Source: Albugo candida (taxonomy: Eukaryota; Oomycota; Peronosporomycetes; Albuginales; Albuginaceae). Taken from it: 64,000 bases of DNA. This document shows, in pieces, positions 1 to 11,342 of the stretch. Both the position numbers and the translations under genes were made by a program. The stretch spans positions 186,001 to 250,000 of the forward strand of contig CAJNAR010000178.1 in the NCBI GenBank assembly GCA_905220665.1, given 5' to 3'. How positions within the stretch are numbered: position 1 is the first letter of the stretch; every line of letters begins with the position of its first letter. The notes under the pieces were generated by a model, which worked only from the letters and a program-made list of their open reading frames with translations, was not told the origin of the DNA and searched no databases.

Positions 1-2
1 CT

Positions 3-3000
3 ATGGTTCGCGGTTTCCTCGTTCGTAGACGCGCTGGTAGGATTCAAGCACTAAAGAGACTGAGACGATTTGTCGGTTACTTCTTTGCATGGAGAGCCTT
101 TCGAAAACGAAGAATTCGATGGAAAACTGCATTTGCAGCCTCTTTTGCTGCATCGTCTATTGAAGCTGGCTTTAAGTTGGCCACAAAAGCTCGTTTTGCG
201 TCAAATTCACGATTTGTTATCAGAATCCAACAGCTGTATAGGGGCTTCCAAGCACGACAGAAGCTCATCAAAGCTGCCTCTTCTGAAAGACGTAATGAGG
301 CTGTGGTACGATCCATTCAGTCTTATTGGCGGTATGCGCGCCAATGTCGATTAGTCGCTCGAGCGATCGCGATTCGCCGCCGACAGCGATCAAATCCGGC
401 TTCAAATCTCTGTACGGTATCGGATGTTCTTGCCTGGACTACAGAGTCCATCTCTACGTCATACAACCATGAAGATGAGCTATGTGGAATGTCTGCGTTG
501 GAGTGGTTTTATCGTATCGGTATCCCGAAACAAGTCACATCCGTCATTGCAAAGAACGTCTATTTCAATGAAATCGCAGGGAATGATTTTCCGAATTGTC
601 TCCGAAAACTCGGTGCATCGGAATGCGAACGCATTTTTCGAAGTATTTTACACTCGGGCGCAAAATTTCTTCATCCAAATCAAATCAAGGAGATTATAGG
701 TGATCTACTCGCTAGCCTCTTTGGATACATTGTCAAGCAAAAGGCCGACTTGGAGCGTCGAAATCTAAAACGAGAAAATCAGTTGCTATCAGTTTTACAG
801 CATCGGTATCAGAGTGTGAACAATCAGCTGCAGAAAGAAGGGAAGAGGCACAATGAGATACAAAGACGGCTGGAGACAATTGACGAGGAAGCAAAAGTAT
901 TTCGTCGACTCCCAAACGCACTGAAAAAGGAGCATCTTAATCTTTCAGAAGCTTTAAATCGGTCGGGTGCTCAGGTAAAGCAAACAACGGAAAAGCACAG
1001 TGATTTAAAGTCGACCATTTTACGCCAAGAAAGTGTGATCAAGGATCAGCAGAAAGTGGTGGTCAGAATTCAGAAAAAAGAGGTGATAGCAACATATGAC
1101 TTGGATCGTTTCCAGTTGGTAGATACCACATCTTCAATTGCTCAAAAGCTGTTTCTCGAGCGATTTCCACGATTACAAACTCATGCTAGTAAATTTTCAA
1201 AGTCCTTACATGGAATGAAGATTACTAAATGGCAATTCCAGCGATTTTTTAATCATTGTGACTCAATCGGACGCGTATCTTCATTTATGGCGCTTCTCAC
1301 AGACCTACATACGGATGAGCGTGTCCGGAATCATAATTCGATGCGTTTCGATAGAGTCATTGAAACTCTTCAGTGTGGAATTGAGAAAATTTGCGAATTA
1401 CTAGGCCTCCCGTTCCTATTCATTGTCACAGCAACATCTTCACAACCTTTTGTTCCCCGTCCAAGTTTCCTACTTGACCGTTTCTTGCTGTGGATTCTTC
1501 AGAAGGCTCACTATGCAAGACTTTTAGAAGACGGCGTCAAGATTTGGAACCGCGGATTCGAAGCAATTTCTATGCTCGATAGCTCTGCGGGAAAGTTACA
1601 AGCTCATTGGAAACGAAGAATGACACAGACACGAATTCTGCAAGAGGAACGCAACAAGCAAGAGCAGCGATGGCTGGGAATGTATTTAGAGGAACGAAAT
1701 TGCAACTACGTTGCTCTACACTGGCAACAAGAACGGGTCAAAGAGCAAAAACTCATAGAAATGCAAAAATATGGAGTACAACACGCTAGTATGGAAACCC
1801 TTCGAAGTGGTATCACCAGATTTCCATATTTGGAACAGTGGGATGAACAGAATCAGCAAGTTGTCTATATAAATTCAAAAGATGGAAATGAACTACTTTT
1901 AGACCGACCGACGTACACGGAATCAGAAGTTTATAAGGTTCTTCGCCTTCAAAAAGCATATCGAACGTTTGTAGCACGTAAAGAGTGGGAGTGGCAACTT
2001 CGAAGGCTCGAAAGGGATGAAAGAAAACGCGCCTTACAGTTACAATGGATACAAAAGCGTGGGACGCACAGCGGGCCTGTCAAATGCTCGATTCGCGTTA
2101 CTCCTAGCGAAGATTCAATCGCAGCCATTTGGTGGGCCAAGCATTTGGAAGGTATCTGTCCGACCAGTAAGAGAGCGTCCGACATCCAAAATTGTCACAA
2201 TGCTCTACAGCATTCTTATGACCATACTATTCGGAATAAATTCTTTACACCATTGACTTCCCAGTCTCACTCGATCGTGGCACTGATATCAGCCTATGAG
2301 AAATTTTGCCGATCGCTAACGCCCAGTGTCATCAAAGTTCAGATTGAATGCACGCAAACGGCACTCCGGTACGGATGGACGGCCGTCGTTCAAGGACAAA
2401 AACGATGGTATTATCAGTTGAACACACATCAGTATAGCACTAATCGTCCAGAATATGAATTTGATGAAGAGTTTGCTGCTATTCAAGTTCAGACACTTGG
2501 ACGTCGCTTCATCGCACGAAGCGAGTATGCTCGTCTACTCTCTTCCGTGTCGATCGTTGACTGCATGCATGAAGCGATATCTGAGGCGGAAATGATCGGA
2601 TGGATTGGTTTTGGATACGAAGGCATGAAGGTATCTGTTTTTCTTGATCGACTAGCGCTGTCAAGTCATAGAGACACGCTTCGATCGTCCACACTCTATG
2701 CCAAAGACGTGCTATATTTCGATGAGATACAATGGAGAAGATTGCTTGGAAACCTTCAAACGCAAGAGCTTGACATTTTGTATCAGCGTCCATGCGTCAA
2801 AACGAAGCGAAATCGATATCCTTTAACTTTTCTTGGTTTCTGGAGCACTCTTCCGTCTGAGCATCATCCTTTTCATTTCATTGCTAGCGACCGAGTTCTT
2901 CACTCACTCTTAACGAAAGCTTACCCGAATCAACGGAGTTCTGTGGCATCGCTTCGGGATGCCATAAAGAAGTTTTATCCTGTGACGTATCGCCAATTAG

Positions 3001-5000
3001 AAACGCATGTTCAGAGGTACGCGGGACGACCGGATGAAGCGCTCAGAGATCTCTCGTCTATCAATGACGGGAGCCTGACAGCAAGCGAAGAGCACGAAAA
3101 GCTTATTTTTCACGTATTCTTACGAGCTGTTCAAAAGTGCATCGTATATTGTGCGATCCTCGATATTTCACGACTACGAAGCGAGCTTTCAGTCGCTGTA
3201 GCTGTCGTCCGATACGCAATGGGGATCGACAATGTTAAAGATCAGGGAATTCCGTACGTTGCCGTTAGTACCGATCAAGTTGCTGCTCATTACCAGGCCT
3301 TTGTATCTCAATTCGCCAAGAGAGCAGTTAGAGGCTGCTGGGAACGTCCACCGAGTGACACAGTGCCGAGGCTCACGTACGCTCAGGCAGCTCTTTATCT
3401 ACGCACCGAAGTAATTGAGAGAGCACTCATTTGGGTACGATCGGCTCTAGTGGTGCAATCATTATTTCGAATGCGCTCCCAGCAAAAGATCTACCGCGTC
3501 ATACAAGTGACGCGATCATCATCAGCATTTACGATTCAATGTAATTGGAGAATGCATACAGCCAAAGTGATCCATCACACACTTTCTGAGCAGCTACGAT
3601 CCGATTATGAGCAGTGTTTTGCAGTGAAAACAAAGAATTTTTTTTACATTCATCGACCTTCGATGATGCGAATGGAAGACCCGCCTCGAGACGCCGATGG
3701 TAAACTGGTTCCTTACCGCCCAATGATCCAGGATAAGCTGACAGGAGAATGGAAGCAAGCATGGCCAAATGCCGAACGTAAGGAAACTGACCGAACTACA
3801 AGAGAGCTTCAAGTCTCAACAATGTGCTTTAATTGTCACTCCAGCAGAGCTGCGTGGCGATGTGACGAATGCTTTGGCCACTCCGGAGCTTCCCTTTATT
3901 ATTGTATCGCATGCTTTATCGAATGTCATAATGTGGCAGTGTATCCCGAACGAAGCGGTCATTCGTACACACTGATGGATCATTCGACTCTAAAATCACT
4001 AGTCTGCGTAGAATGCGGTCGTTATTCCACAATGCGCTGCCTCACATGCCTAGAGCATTACTGCCGACGTTGTTTTGATCGCATTCATCGCGGAGGAAGC
4101 ACGAGAAAGACACATCTTTGCGAGTTCTACCAGGAAGAGGCGAGCGTTTGTGACGAGTGTCAGAATCGCATAGCAATTTTATCGTGTTCGACATGCAAAG
4201 GCGTTTTATGTGAAGAGTGCATGAGACTTACCGGGCACCATCGAGGCCGCAAAGCCCATCACCATGTTGACGTGATACAGCAACGACTTGAGCCCGGGGA
4301 GAAATTCTGTGGACAGTGTTTTGCTCGACGGAGTGAAGTGAATTGTTCTCATTGCAGGCAGCTTTTGTGTCATGTGTGTCATCAAGGAAGTCACGCTTAC
4401 CTCTGTGGTGAAGCCGCCTACTACCGCCTAAAAGCTCAATTTGATAGTGAGAGTATGTGCGTGGAATGCGGTGAACCGGGCGATCGAAAATGCATCAAAT
4501 GTGGTGATATGTATTGCAGTAATCGTCGAATTGGGCAATTGGATTGTTTTGAAAAGTTTCACCAAAGAGGGAATCGATTGCGTCATAAATTTGAGCCTGT
4601 AGAGCCTCCGCCTTTTTCCGAGCGGCTGCGCGAATGGAAAGAAAAACGAGCAGAAGCGGTGGCTGTCGCTCCTGCCAAAGTGTCTGAGCATTTACCTGTG
4701 ATGCAGAGCGATTCAGATACGAGAAAACATGTGGAAAAAGCGAAGAAGAATGAAGCGAATTCAGCGATGTGGAGTCACTGTAGAGCGCGTAATTGTGGGG
4801 CTGTAATTGCAAATGCAAAGGTTTTCTACTGTTTAAAGCATATGACACCACAAGCGGCGTTGGAAGTGAGTAGAAAAGACCCAAAAGAAGCTGCAAAATT
4901 GTTGATCGATCTCGAGATGCGAGCACATAAGCAAAACCCACCAAACAGCACGCCGGGGGAATCGAACCCAAGACCTCAAAAACACGGTACTCTTCCCTGA
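3..5000 (+). CDS. IQ-motif, WW-like, multi B-box zinc-finger protein (5' partial)
   Basis: A single open frame of 1665 codons runs in from the left edge, so the true start lies outside the window. The N-terminal half has repeated IQ-type calmodulin-binding helices (about residues 70-115, 650-665, 840-860, 1145-1160). A coiled coil lies near 240-345, and two WW-like segments ([16 protein letters not shown] and [16 protein letters not shown]) follow. The C-terminal third has about five tandem Cys/His units of B-box type, with pairs such as CFNC, CVEC, CDEC, CGQC and CVEC. This suggests a large scaffold, possibly flagellar or cytoskeletal, but no substrate can be named. The last ~20 codons read through a tRNA-like B-box sequence and may not be genuine protein. 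ARP1 begins 9 bp after the stop. I recognise the domains, not the gene. Confidence 0.8.
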   Translation: MVRGFLVRRRAGRIQALKRLRRFVGYFFAWRAFRKRRIRWKTAFAASFAASSIEAGFKLATKARFASNSRFVIRIQQLYRGFQARQKLIKAASSERRNEAVVRSIQSYWRYARQCRLVARAIAIRRRQRSNPASNLCTVSDVLAWTTESISTSYNHEDELCGMSALEWFYRIGIPKQVTSVIAKNVYFNEIAGNDFPNCLRKLGASECERIFRSILHSGAKFLHPNQIKEIIGDLLASLFGYIVKQKADLERRNLKRENQLLSVLQHRYQSVNNQLQKEGKRHNEIQRRLETIDEEAKVFRRLPNALKKEHLNLSEALNRSGAQVKQTTEKHSDLKSTILRQESVIKDQQKVVVRIQKKEVIATYDLDRFQLVDTTSSIAQKLFLERFPRLQTHASKFSKSLHGMKITKWQFQRFFNHCDSIGRVSSFMALLTDLHTDERVRNHNSMRFDRVIETLQCGIEKICELLGLPFLFIVTATSSQPFVPRPSFLLDRFLLWILQKAHYARLLEDGVKIWNRGFEAISMLDSSAGKLQAHWKRRMTQTRILQEERNKQEQRWLGMYLEERNCNYVALHWQQERVKEQKLIEMQKYGVQHASMETLRSGITRFPYLEQWDEQNQQVVYINSKDGNELLLDRPTYTESEVYKVLRLQKAYRTFVARKEWEWQLRRLERDERKRALQLQWIQKRGTHSGPVKCSIRVTPSEDSIAAIWWAKHLEGICPTSKRASDIQNCHNALQHSYDHTIRNKFFTPLTSQSHSIVALISAYEKFCRSLTPSVIKVQIECTQTALRYGWTAVVQGQKRWYYQLNTHQYSTNRPEYEFDEEFAAIQVQTLGRRFIARSEYARLLSSVSIVDCMHEAISEAEMIGWIGFGYEGMKVSVFLDRLALSSHRDTLRSSTLYAKDVLYFDEIQWRRLLGNLQTQELDILYQRPCVKTKRNRYPLTFLGFWSTLPSEHHPFHFIASDRVLHSLLTKAYPNQRSSVASLRDAIKKFYPVTYRQLETHVQRYAGRPDEALRDLSSINDGSLTASEEHEKLIFHVFLRAVQKCIVYCAILDISRLRSELSVAVAVVRYAMGIDNVKDQGIPYVAVSTDQVAAHYQAFVSQFAKRAVRGCWERPPSDTVPRLTYAQAALYLRTEVIERALIWVRSALVVQSLFRMRSQQKIYRVIQVTRSSSAFTIQCNWRMHTAKVIHHTLSEQLRSDYEQCFAVKTKNFFYIHRPSMMRMEDPPRDADGKLVPYRPMIQDKLTGEWKQAWPNAERKETDRTTRELQVSTMCFNCHSSRAAWRCDECFGHSGASLYYCIACFIECHNVAVYPERSGHSYTLMDHSTLKSLVCVECGRYSTMRCLTCLEHYCRRCFDRIHRGGSTRKTHLCEFYQEEASVCDECQNRIAILSCSTCKGVLCEECMRLTGHHRGRKAHHHVDVIQQRLEPGEKFCGQCFARRSEVNCSHCRQLLCHVCHQGSHAYLCGEAAYYRLKAQFDSESMCVECGEPGDRKCIKCGDMYCSNRRIGQLDCFEKFHQRGNRLRHKFEPVEPPPFSERLREWKEKRAEAVAVAPAKVSEHLPVMQSDSDTRKHVEKAKKNEANSAMWSHCRARNCGAVIANAKVFYCLKHMTPQAALEVSRKDPKEAAKLLIDLEMRAHKQNPPNSTPGESNPRPQKHGTLP
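4958..4968 (-). other. tRNA B-box-like sequence in a gene's 3' end
   Basis: On the minus strand this 11-mer is GGTTCGATTCC, a perfect match to the internal B-box promoter (T-arm) of tRNA genes. Flanking bases pair in only three of the five T-stem positions, and I found no acceptor stem or A-box upstream, so it is not a complete tRNA. It may be a fragment of a tRNA or tRNA-derived SINE captured in the tail of the B-box gene. Confidence 0.45.
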
Positions 5001-5008
5001 CGATTTCT

Positions 5009-6300
5009 ATGACACGATCAAATGCTCGCCAATTGCTTGGAAACCAACCGCTCGTAATCGATAATGGGAGCGGTTTAATCAAAGCAGGTTTCGCGGGTGG
5101 GGACGTACCCCAACACGTCTTCCCCTCGTACATTGGCATAACCAAACACGAACGAATGATGCCAGGAGGAGCATTTGAAGGCAGCACCACGTTTGTCGGG
5201 TCCAAACTCACCCAATATCGCGGTCTATTCAAGCTCCAATACGCAATGGAGCACGGAATTGTCAAAGATTGGAACAGTATGCATCGAATTTGGCAATATT
5301 TATATTCTAAAGAGATGTTAAACGTCCAAAGTGAAGAGCATCCGGTTCTATTAACGGAAGCGCCTTTAAACCCGATACAAAATCGTCAGCGAGCCGGAGA
5401 GATCTTTTTTGAAGCATTTAACATCCCGTCTTTCTTCGTATCGCCTCAGGCAGTCCTCAGCTTGTACGCTTCCGGTAGAACGACCGGCGTTGTGCTCGAT
5501 GTCGGCGATGGCGTCGCACATGTCGTACCAGTGTTTGAGAGCTTTACGCTGCCGCATGCGATCACTCGGATGGATATCGCAGGGAGAGATGTCACCGATC
5601 AGCTTCAGAAACTTCTTCGACGATCGGGGTATCATTTCCAAACATCTGCTGAGCGTGAGATTGTCCGAGAAATCAAAGAAAAGCTTTGTTATGTCGCATT
5701 TAATCCGTCCAAAGAAGAGCAGATCGAAGCAGATAAAATGGTCAGAGCGATAAACGACTCCAAATCGACATCTGTGGATGATACGATGGCGTACTACCTT
5801 CCTGATGGCACACTTTTGAATGTAAGCCATTGAGATCTGTAAGCGCTATTCTTACAGCTGATTGATAGATTGGAGCAGAGAAATTTCGGGCTCCTGAAGT
5901 ACTTTTCCGACCAGAGCTTATCGGATCCGAATGCAGAGGTATGCAGCCAGACTTCCCACACGCATATTTGATCGTGTGTCTGCTTATAGGTGTCCATGAA
6001 TCACTCGTCCAAGCAATCATGAAGTCGGACATGGACCTCCGTAAAACACTCTTCTCACAAATCATTTTATCAGGCGGATCGACATTATTCCCGGGTTTTG
6101 GCGATCGTTTGCTGGCAGAAGTGCGTAAACAAGCGCCAAGAGATATCAAAATTCGTATTTCGGCTCCACCGACTCGATTGCATTCCACATGGATTGGAGG
6201 GTCCATTCTAGCATCTCTCGCAACATTCAAAAATATGTGGATCACAAAGAGCGAGTACGAGGAGTATGGACCTTCTATTTTGCATCGAAGAGCGTTATGA
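5009..6300 (+). CDS. ARP1: Actin-related protein 1 (centractin)
   Basis: ARP1 forms the short actin-like filament of dynactin, the activator of cytoplasmic dynein. Three exons: 5009-5821, 5869-5938 and 5990-6300, giving 397 residues. The actin fold is complete: [11 protein letters not shown] phosphate loop, [18 protein letters not shown], a second phosphate loop [31 protein letters not shown], and the [11 protein letters not shown]-terminal signature. The NQP-x-VIDNGSG start and [11 protein letters not shown] favour ARP1 over conventional actin, as does the family length (human about 376). Both introns, 47 and 51 nt, restore the frame across conserved blocks. The protein has a ~14-residue insertion near residue 240. 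The gene converges on the MFS gene, with 42 bp between stops. Confidence 0.93.
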
Positions 6301-6342
6301 GATCCAAAAAATGATCTCAACTTGTAATTCACAATACTTTTT

Positions 6343-7905
6343 TTACTCGTGTGCTCCTGCACTTCGTAATCGTCTTTTTCCTCGTTGTTGGATGAGAATC
6401 CACAATGCTGCTCCCCAAGTGATCACCGACCATAAAAGCCACAAAGCGGTAAACCACAACACTTTTCGAAGTCCTCCTTGATCGTAGACACAATCGGGAT
6501 CGATTTGAGGTCGTCCATCAATCTCGATAGAGCCACAATGAGGAGCCCAGGTATCCTTGAGCCATCCCAAAATAATCGGAGAAGGAACATCGCCTAACAG
6601 GTGAATAATCAACGTATTGCACGATATCGCTAGTGGTCGTTGTGCCAGTGAGAAGCATTCCATTACAGCAATTGTTTCGGCCAAAGAGAGAGCGCAGAGA
6701 AAAAGTAAGGAGACGGCTAAAAGTGAGAGAAATACCACTTTTTGGGAGGTAAAAAACATCATAAAACACGCAAATCCAAAAGCTGCGACCATCGAAGTGA
6801 ATAGGAGAAGCACTGAATGATAACATCGATAATGATTGCTTTTGGTGTCGTCTTGTGTGATCAAATGAACCAAAACGCCGCCTAATAGCGTTCCAACGGC
6901 ACCAGCCGCGACAACAATCGCTCCAAAAATGAATGAAACTTGTGTTTCATTATCAAAAAGTCGAAGCCCAAGAAATATCGTGGGCGAGAACACATTCAAT
7001 CCAGCTAAAGAGAACGTATTGGCGGCGTGTCCGAGCACAATGAGAGTGAAAACGGGATGACGAAATATCTGGCCAACTTGACTCCAAAACGAATCAAGTG
7101 ACGGATCTGATATCTCAGGTCGAATAAATCCTTCTGGAAGTGCTTCTTCAGCCTCAGGAATTCCTGACAAAGTTGGAGTGAGTTTAGAAACGCGTTTCAT
7201 AGACTGTGTGCTTCCATGATCCATCAGCTGCGTAGTGATATCGCATTGTGTGAATCTGGAATTATGGCTGGAACGATTCCTCGACGATGATTTTGACGAT
7301 TGCATCGTATTTAGATGCTCGGGGACCGCGACCAAGCACAGAATGATAAGAAATGTCATTACAATGCCTTCAATGATATAAGCGCCAGCCCAGGTGAGTT
7401 GGGAATTGGCGAAAAGAGCTCCGTAGATGTAGCCAAGTGCCTGCCCGACAACCACAAAAATCAAGAAAAAACCAAGCCAGGCCGCTCTTGTCTTGGGGGA
7501 AGCATGGGTGTACAGAAATGGTGTAGCGTTGCATTGAAATGAGGCTTCACCAACCCCGCTTAGAAGTCGACCTAAGATTAGGATGTAATAGCTGTTGAGG
7601 ATTCGTGCCACACCACAGATGAAGACTGCGAGGACCCAAATGCTCATACCGAGTGCGATCATTCGAAACGGTCGGTATTTGGAGGCAGCGTACCCAAAGA
7701 TCATGGACACAACCGAGTAACTGGCAATAAATGCGGATGCGAGGAAACCGAGGTAGACGCTTTCTTCTTTGGCTGAGACGTGTAGTGTTCTTCCGATGAA
7801 AGCGTTAAAAGTATCGGGTGCGCCAGAAATGATGCCCCGATCCAGATAATTAATTAAATTGATGGCACATAATAAGACGAAGACGCCGCTTTTTGATAAT
7901 TTCAT
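6343..7905 (-). CDS. Spinster-like major facilitator transporter
   Basis: A 520-residue intronless MFS protein with about 12 hydrophobic segments and a long hydrophilic loop (about residues 200-270) between the two six-helix halves. The first helix carries the INYLDRG motif typical of the spinster (SPNS) subfamily, followed by an MFS loop near RPFRM and GRLLSGVGEASFQ in helix 4, another subfamily hallmark. Spinster-type carriers move lysosomal or vesicular lipids and sugars; the substrate here cannot be read from sequence. The start was chosen because MKLSKSGVFVLLCAINLINYLDR puts the first helix right at the N-terminus, as in relatives. It diverges from the NAGS gene across 440 bp and ends tail-to-tail with ARP1. 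Confidence 0.88.
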   Translation of the reverse strand: MKLSKSGVFVLLCAINLINYLDRGIISGAPDTFNAFIGRTLHVSAKEESVYLGFLASAFIASYSVVSMIFGYAASKYRPFRMIALGMSIWVLAVFICGVARILNSYYILILGRLLSGVGEASFQCNATPFLYTHASPKTRAAWLGFFLIFVVVGQALGYIYGALFANSQLTWAGAYIIEGIVMTFLIILCLVAVPEHLNTMQSSKSSSRNRSSHNSRFTQCDITTQLMDHGSTQSMKRVSKLTPTLSGIPEAEEALPEGFIRPEISDPSLDSFWSQVGQIFRHPVFTLIVLGHAANTFSLAGLNVFSPTIFLGLRLFDNETQVSFIFGAIVVAAGAVGTLLGGVLVHLITQDDTKSNHYRCYHSVLLLFTSMVAAFGFACFMMFFTSQKVVFLSLLAVSLLFLCALSLAETIAVMECFSLAQRPLAISCNTLIIHLLGDVPSPIILGWLKDTWAPHCGSIEIDGRPQIDPDCVYDQGGLRKVLWFTALWLLWSVITWGAALWILIQQRGKRRLRSAGAHE

Positions 7906-8345
7906 TGAGGGTGTTGAGTGAGGCTTGAAACGCGTTGCTTTACGCTCCCGAGTAGTAACGATTGGCTGGGTGGGTATTGCTATAGTGCGTTGTGTTGTGT
8001 TCTTCTTGTCCGTGAATGGTAGAAAATCGTAGCGACGAAACGCGATTCTCTCACGCGTACGTAAGCAGATCTGTCACCAAGACTGTTAAACGTGATACAG
8101 TTCCATAAACGTGGAATACAAGTTTTAGTGTGTATGGTGGTTGACTGGTTGTCCACTTCGTATGGCTCGAAGTAACCTTGCGAATACAATACCCTTTCTT
8201 ACACTGATAGCTGAATAGAAGAACTGGATTTTCACCTATTACCTTATAACATAATAGATGCCACATATGTGTCTGATACATTTTTGTAGAATTCATTTCT
8301 TTATACTTTTATACTCGAATAATAACACCGTATCATTAGGGTACG
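7906..8345. other. Divergent intergenic region
   Basis: This 440 bp separates the start codons of the MFS transporter (leftward) and NAGS (rightward), so it should hold both promoters. Only short shadow frames are present. I see no repeat and no core element I can name with confidence. Confidence 0.5.
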
Positions 8346-9984
8346 ATGAGGTGCACGAGTCTCAAGCGCATCATCCATGGCTCAGAAATGATATCACGAA
8401 CCAGTCTGATTCCATTGCAGCGCTTACATTTACGCGCAGAACAATCGCGTCACAAAACCTCGCTAGCGTGGTCACCAACCGATGTCTTACCTGTGGTGCC
8501 TCCCGAATGCTTACGAGTGCAACCACCCGTCCATAACAATTTGAATGGATGCACAGAAAACAGTCAGGGTCCCACGTCATTCACACAAATGTTTCGAGCG
8601 ATGTCCCCATATATTAATGTGCACCGTGGTGCCACCATGGTCATCCATCTTCCCGGCGAATTGATCGAATCGTCTGTCTTTAGCGCCGTCATGCAGGATC
8701 TTGTTCTGATGCATACATTTGGAATCAGATTACTCTTAGTAGCTGGATCACGTCCTCAATTAAATCAGCAACTCAAGATGCGTAACCTGAGTCCTCAGTA
8801 TAAATCCGGTTTGCGCATAACCGGTACCGAAGAGCTTCAGTGTGCCATGAAGGCTGCTGGACTGGTGCGTTTTCATATTGAGAGTTTTCTCGGTCGTGGC
8901 ATCATCAATTCTCCCGGTCGAAATCGCCACGTCAACGTCGCATCCGGCAATTTCATCACTGCTCAGCCCGTCGGCGTCCGTAATGGAATTGACTACAAAT
9001 ACACGGGCGAAATGCGTCGTCTGAATGTACCCAAAGTGGTATCCTTATTGGAACATAACGATATCGTTTTGATCTCTAACATCGGTTATAGTCCGAGTGG
9101 CGAAGTATTTAACTGTCTGTCCGAAAAAGTTGCAAGTAAATGCGCTTCTCAACTTCAAAGTGAGAAACTGATTTTCCTGCATGAAGGCGAAGAATTGATC
9201 GATATACGCACAAATCAGCGGGTTCAAGCGCTCATTCTGGCTCAAGCTCAAGAGTACCTGTATCTCACTCGCAATGATACCGCTTTAAGTCGCAACTTTC
9301 GATCGTATTTGGAGCAATCGCTTTACGCTTGTATGAACGGCGTGACTCGATCCCATTTGGTGAGTCGGCATGTGGATGGCGGATTGCTGCAAGAGCTCTT
9401 CACTCGAGATGGAGCAGGCTTGATGATTTCTAAAAACATTTACGAAGGCGTTCGGATGGCAAAGACCAGCGATATTCCTGGAATAATGCGACTGATTCAG
9501 CCGCTTTTGGATGAAGATGTTTTGGTATCGAGAAATCAAGAACAGATTGAGACTAATGTCGATACATTTACGGTAATTGAAAGGGATGGAGCTATTATCG
9601 CATGTGCAGCCTTACAGCTGTATGAAGACAAATTTGCAGAGATGGCGTGTGTGGCTGTGGATCCGTCGTATCGAAGTTTGGGAAAAGTAATTTCACATTT
9701 AAGCAAAAATTGTGGACTGATACTTTGTTTGCATGTAGGGAAACGCACTTCTTGGCTTTCTGCTCCGAAAAGCTCGTTCATCGGGTGTGGACAAAGTGTT
9801 TGTGCTTACGACCCGCACTTCACACTGGTTTATGGAACGAGGCTTTGAGATCGCTACGATCGATCAACTTCCAGTTTCTAAAAGAATGACGCTCGATCTC
9901 AAAAGGCAATCAAAGGTGTATATGATGGATATCAGCAGCAAAAGAGCTCTCGATGAAAAGGAATTGCTTCTACAGATGCATTAG
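8346..9984 (+). CDS. N-acetylglutamate synthase (kinase-like plus GNAT)
   Basis: This enzyme catalyses the first step of arginine synthesis, acetyl-CoA plus glutamate to N-acetylglutamate. Two exons (8346-9686 and 9739-9984, 52-nt intron) encode 528 residues. The N-terminal ~80 residues are rich in Arg/Ser with few acidic residues and look like an organelle-targeting peptide. An amino-acid-kinase-fold domain follows (VIHLPGELIESSVF, LLLVAGSRPQLNQQL, HNDIVLISNIGYSPSGEVFN). The C-terminal GNAT domain begins near VRMAKTSDIPGI, with the acetyl-CoA loop at VAVDPSYRSLGKGNALLGFLL. The intron falls inside that loop; without splicing the GNAT domain would be cut. Architecture matches bacterial ArgA and plant NAGS. 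Its stop is 27 bp from that of the convergent ARP10 gene. Confidence 0.92.
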
Positions 9985-10011
9985 GTAGCGTGGATCGACG
10001 GGATGAAGTTT

Positions 10012-11322
10012 TTATGACCTCACAGAGAGCCAATCTGCCAATTGAACTTTTCCTGTACAGTAGTCGTTCAAAGTGATTGAATGCTTCTTATCATTCGTCG
10101 CTGCAAAGATTGAGCCACCAATCCACCCAAGAACGTTCCTAGGAAACCACAGATTAGCCATTTCGATCTCCTCCGATAAATGCTCCAGAATTGGTGTTTC
10201 TTTCATGACGGAACATATCTCGTGACGCAGGCGGTTCTCAAACCCTTGAAAGAATTCGTCACTACAGACGACAAACAGAAAATACGATCTAACCTGGAAG
10301 CATGCTCGCTCCTCCAATGAGCATAATGTTGCGACCCAGATTTCTCCTCAAATCGATTGGAGCTTTACTCAAAACTTCCTTGAAGACCTCAGCGATGGAC
10401 TCATTCTCCTCACTCACAAAGAAATGCTCCAAAACTTTCCAACGAAGCTTTCCAGGCACCTATAATTTGAATTGAGTATTGAATAACCTTCCAAGATCTA
10501 CGTACTTTTGATTGATTCTGAAATGTTGCGTCGACTGATTTGATGGGATCAGTGAACGGGCGACAAAAACAACATTTTGTGAGTATTTCTTCAGCTTTTG
10601 TGTGAGGGATGCCTAATTGAGTACATAACTCCTGGCAACTCAATTGAGTCCCTCCGGGAACGGCTACATAATGAAATGAGGAGGGGAAAGGTTCTAGGAT
10701 GAGGCCGTACTCGTGTATAGATGGAGCAATGGAGTCCCTTTGTATACAGGTAGTAGACGCGTCTCGGACCATCCGACATCGATGATGATTCCGGTGTGGT
10801 AGCTTGTTGCGTACAGCGATGTGAGTAGTGTGGGTACAAACGTGACTGAGGAAGCCTTTAGTATGAGGAAGTCAACGTGGTTCGACCCACGCCGTCGGTC
10901 AACTTACCTGCAAGGACTTCAATAAAGTAAATATTAAGGCTTCACGAAGTATTTGGGGTGCGAGCAAATCTTCACACAGGACAAAATGTCGATGGATGGG
11001 TCGAATATGTAGTTGACTGTATAGACATAGTATCGTATGATTGCTTGAAAAGCCTTGTACGATACACTTACTCATAAATGAGATTGCTGAGGAAAGTCTC
11101 CACGTATTTGAGTATTCGATTCGTTTGTTGAGGATTGTTTATATACTCGACGATCTTAACAAAAGTGTAAACAAGCAGCCGTAGCACTAAAATTTATCTA
11201 CTGACCTTCCATTCTACAATACACCGAGGCTCCTTTTCCTGCGAGAATCCACATTTTATGAAGCGACTTCCAACCTCAATGACGACGGTCGATTTGAAGT
11301 TGTTCGAGGGAATTGAGTACAT
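10012..11322 (-). CDS. Actin-related protein 10/11 (dynactin pointed end)
   Basis: Seven exons on the minus strand: 11322-11206, 11154-11072, 11016-10908, 10855-10711, 10663-10506, 10459-10294 and 10244-10012, giving 336 residues. The N-terminus VVIEVGSRFIKCGFSQEKEPRC resembles the [21 protein letters not shown] region of human ACTR10. Further matches are TGIIIDVGWSETRLLPVY, TVPGGTQLSCQEL, IMLIGGASMLPGFENRL and, at the end, GWIGGSIFA with ADWLSV. ACTR10 (Arp11) caps the pointed end of the ARP1 filament in dynactin. All six introns are 45-58 nt with GT-AG ends and restore frame exactly. An in-frame upstream ATG at 11400 would overlap the divergent neighbour, so 11322 is preferred. A different divergent ARP cannot be excluded. 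Confidence 0.82.
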
Positions 11323-11342
11323 GTAGTACCGTATTTCGAAAA
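11323..11342. promoter_or_regulatory. 20-bp head-to-head gap between two genes
   Basis: The start codons of ARP10 (leftward) and U11/U12-25K (rightward) are only 20 bp apart. The two promoters must therefore overlap each other's 5' regions, or one gene starts at a different ATG. This suggests bidirectional transcription from a shared core region; no element was recognised. Confidence 0.45.

Noticed and set aside
4930..5010. Complete tRNA gene on the minus strand
   Set aside because: A B-box is present, but only three T-stem pairs form and no acceptor stem or A-box was found.
4495..5265. 256-codon minus-strand ORF
   Set aside because: Antisense to the B-box gene's end and to ARP1, both well supported; no motif of its own.
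5742..6362. 206-codon minus-strand ORF
   Set aside because: Antisense shadow of ARP1 exons 2-3 and the intergenic gap.
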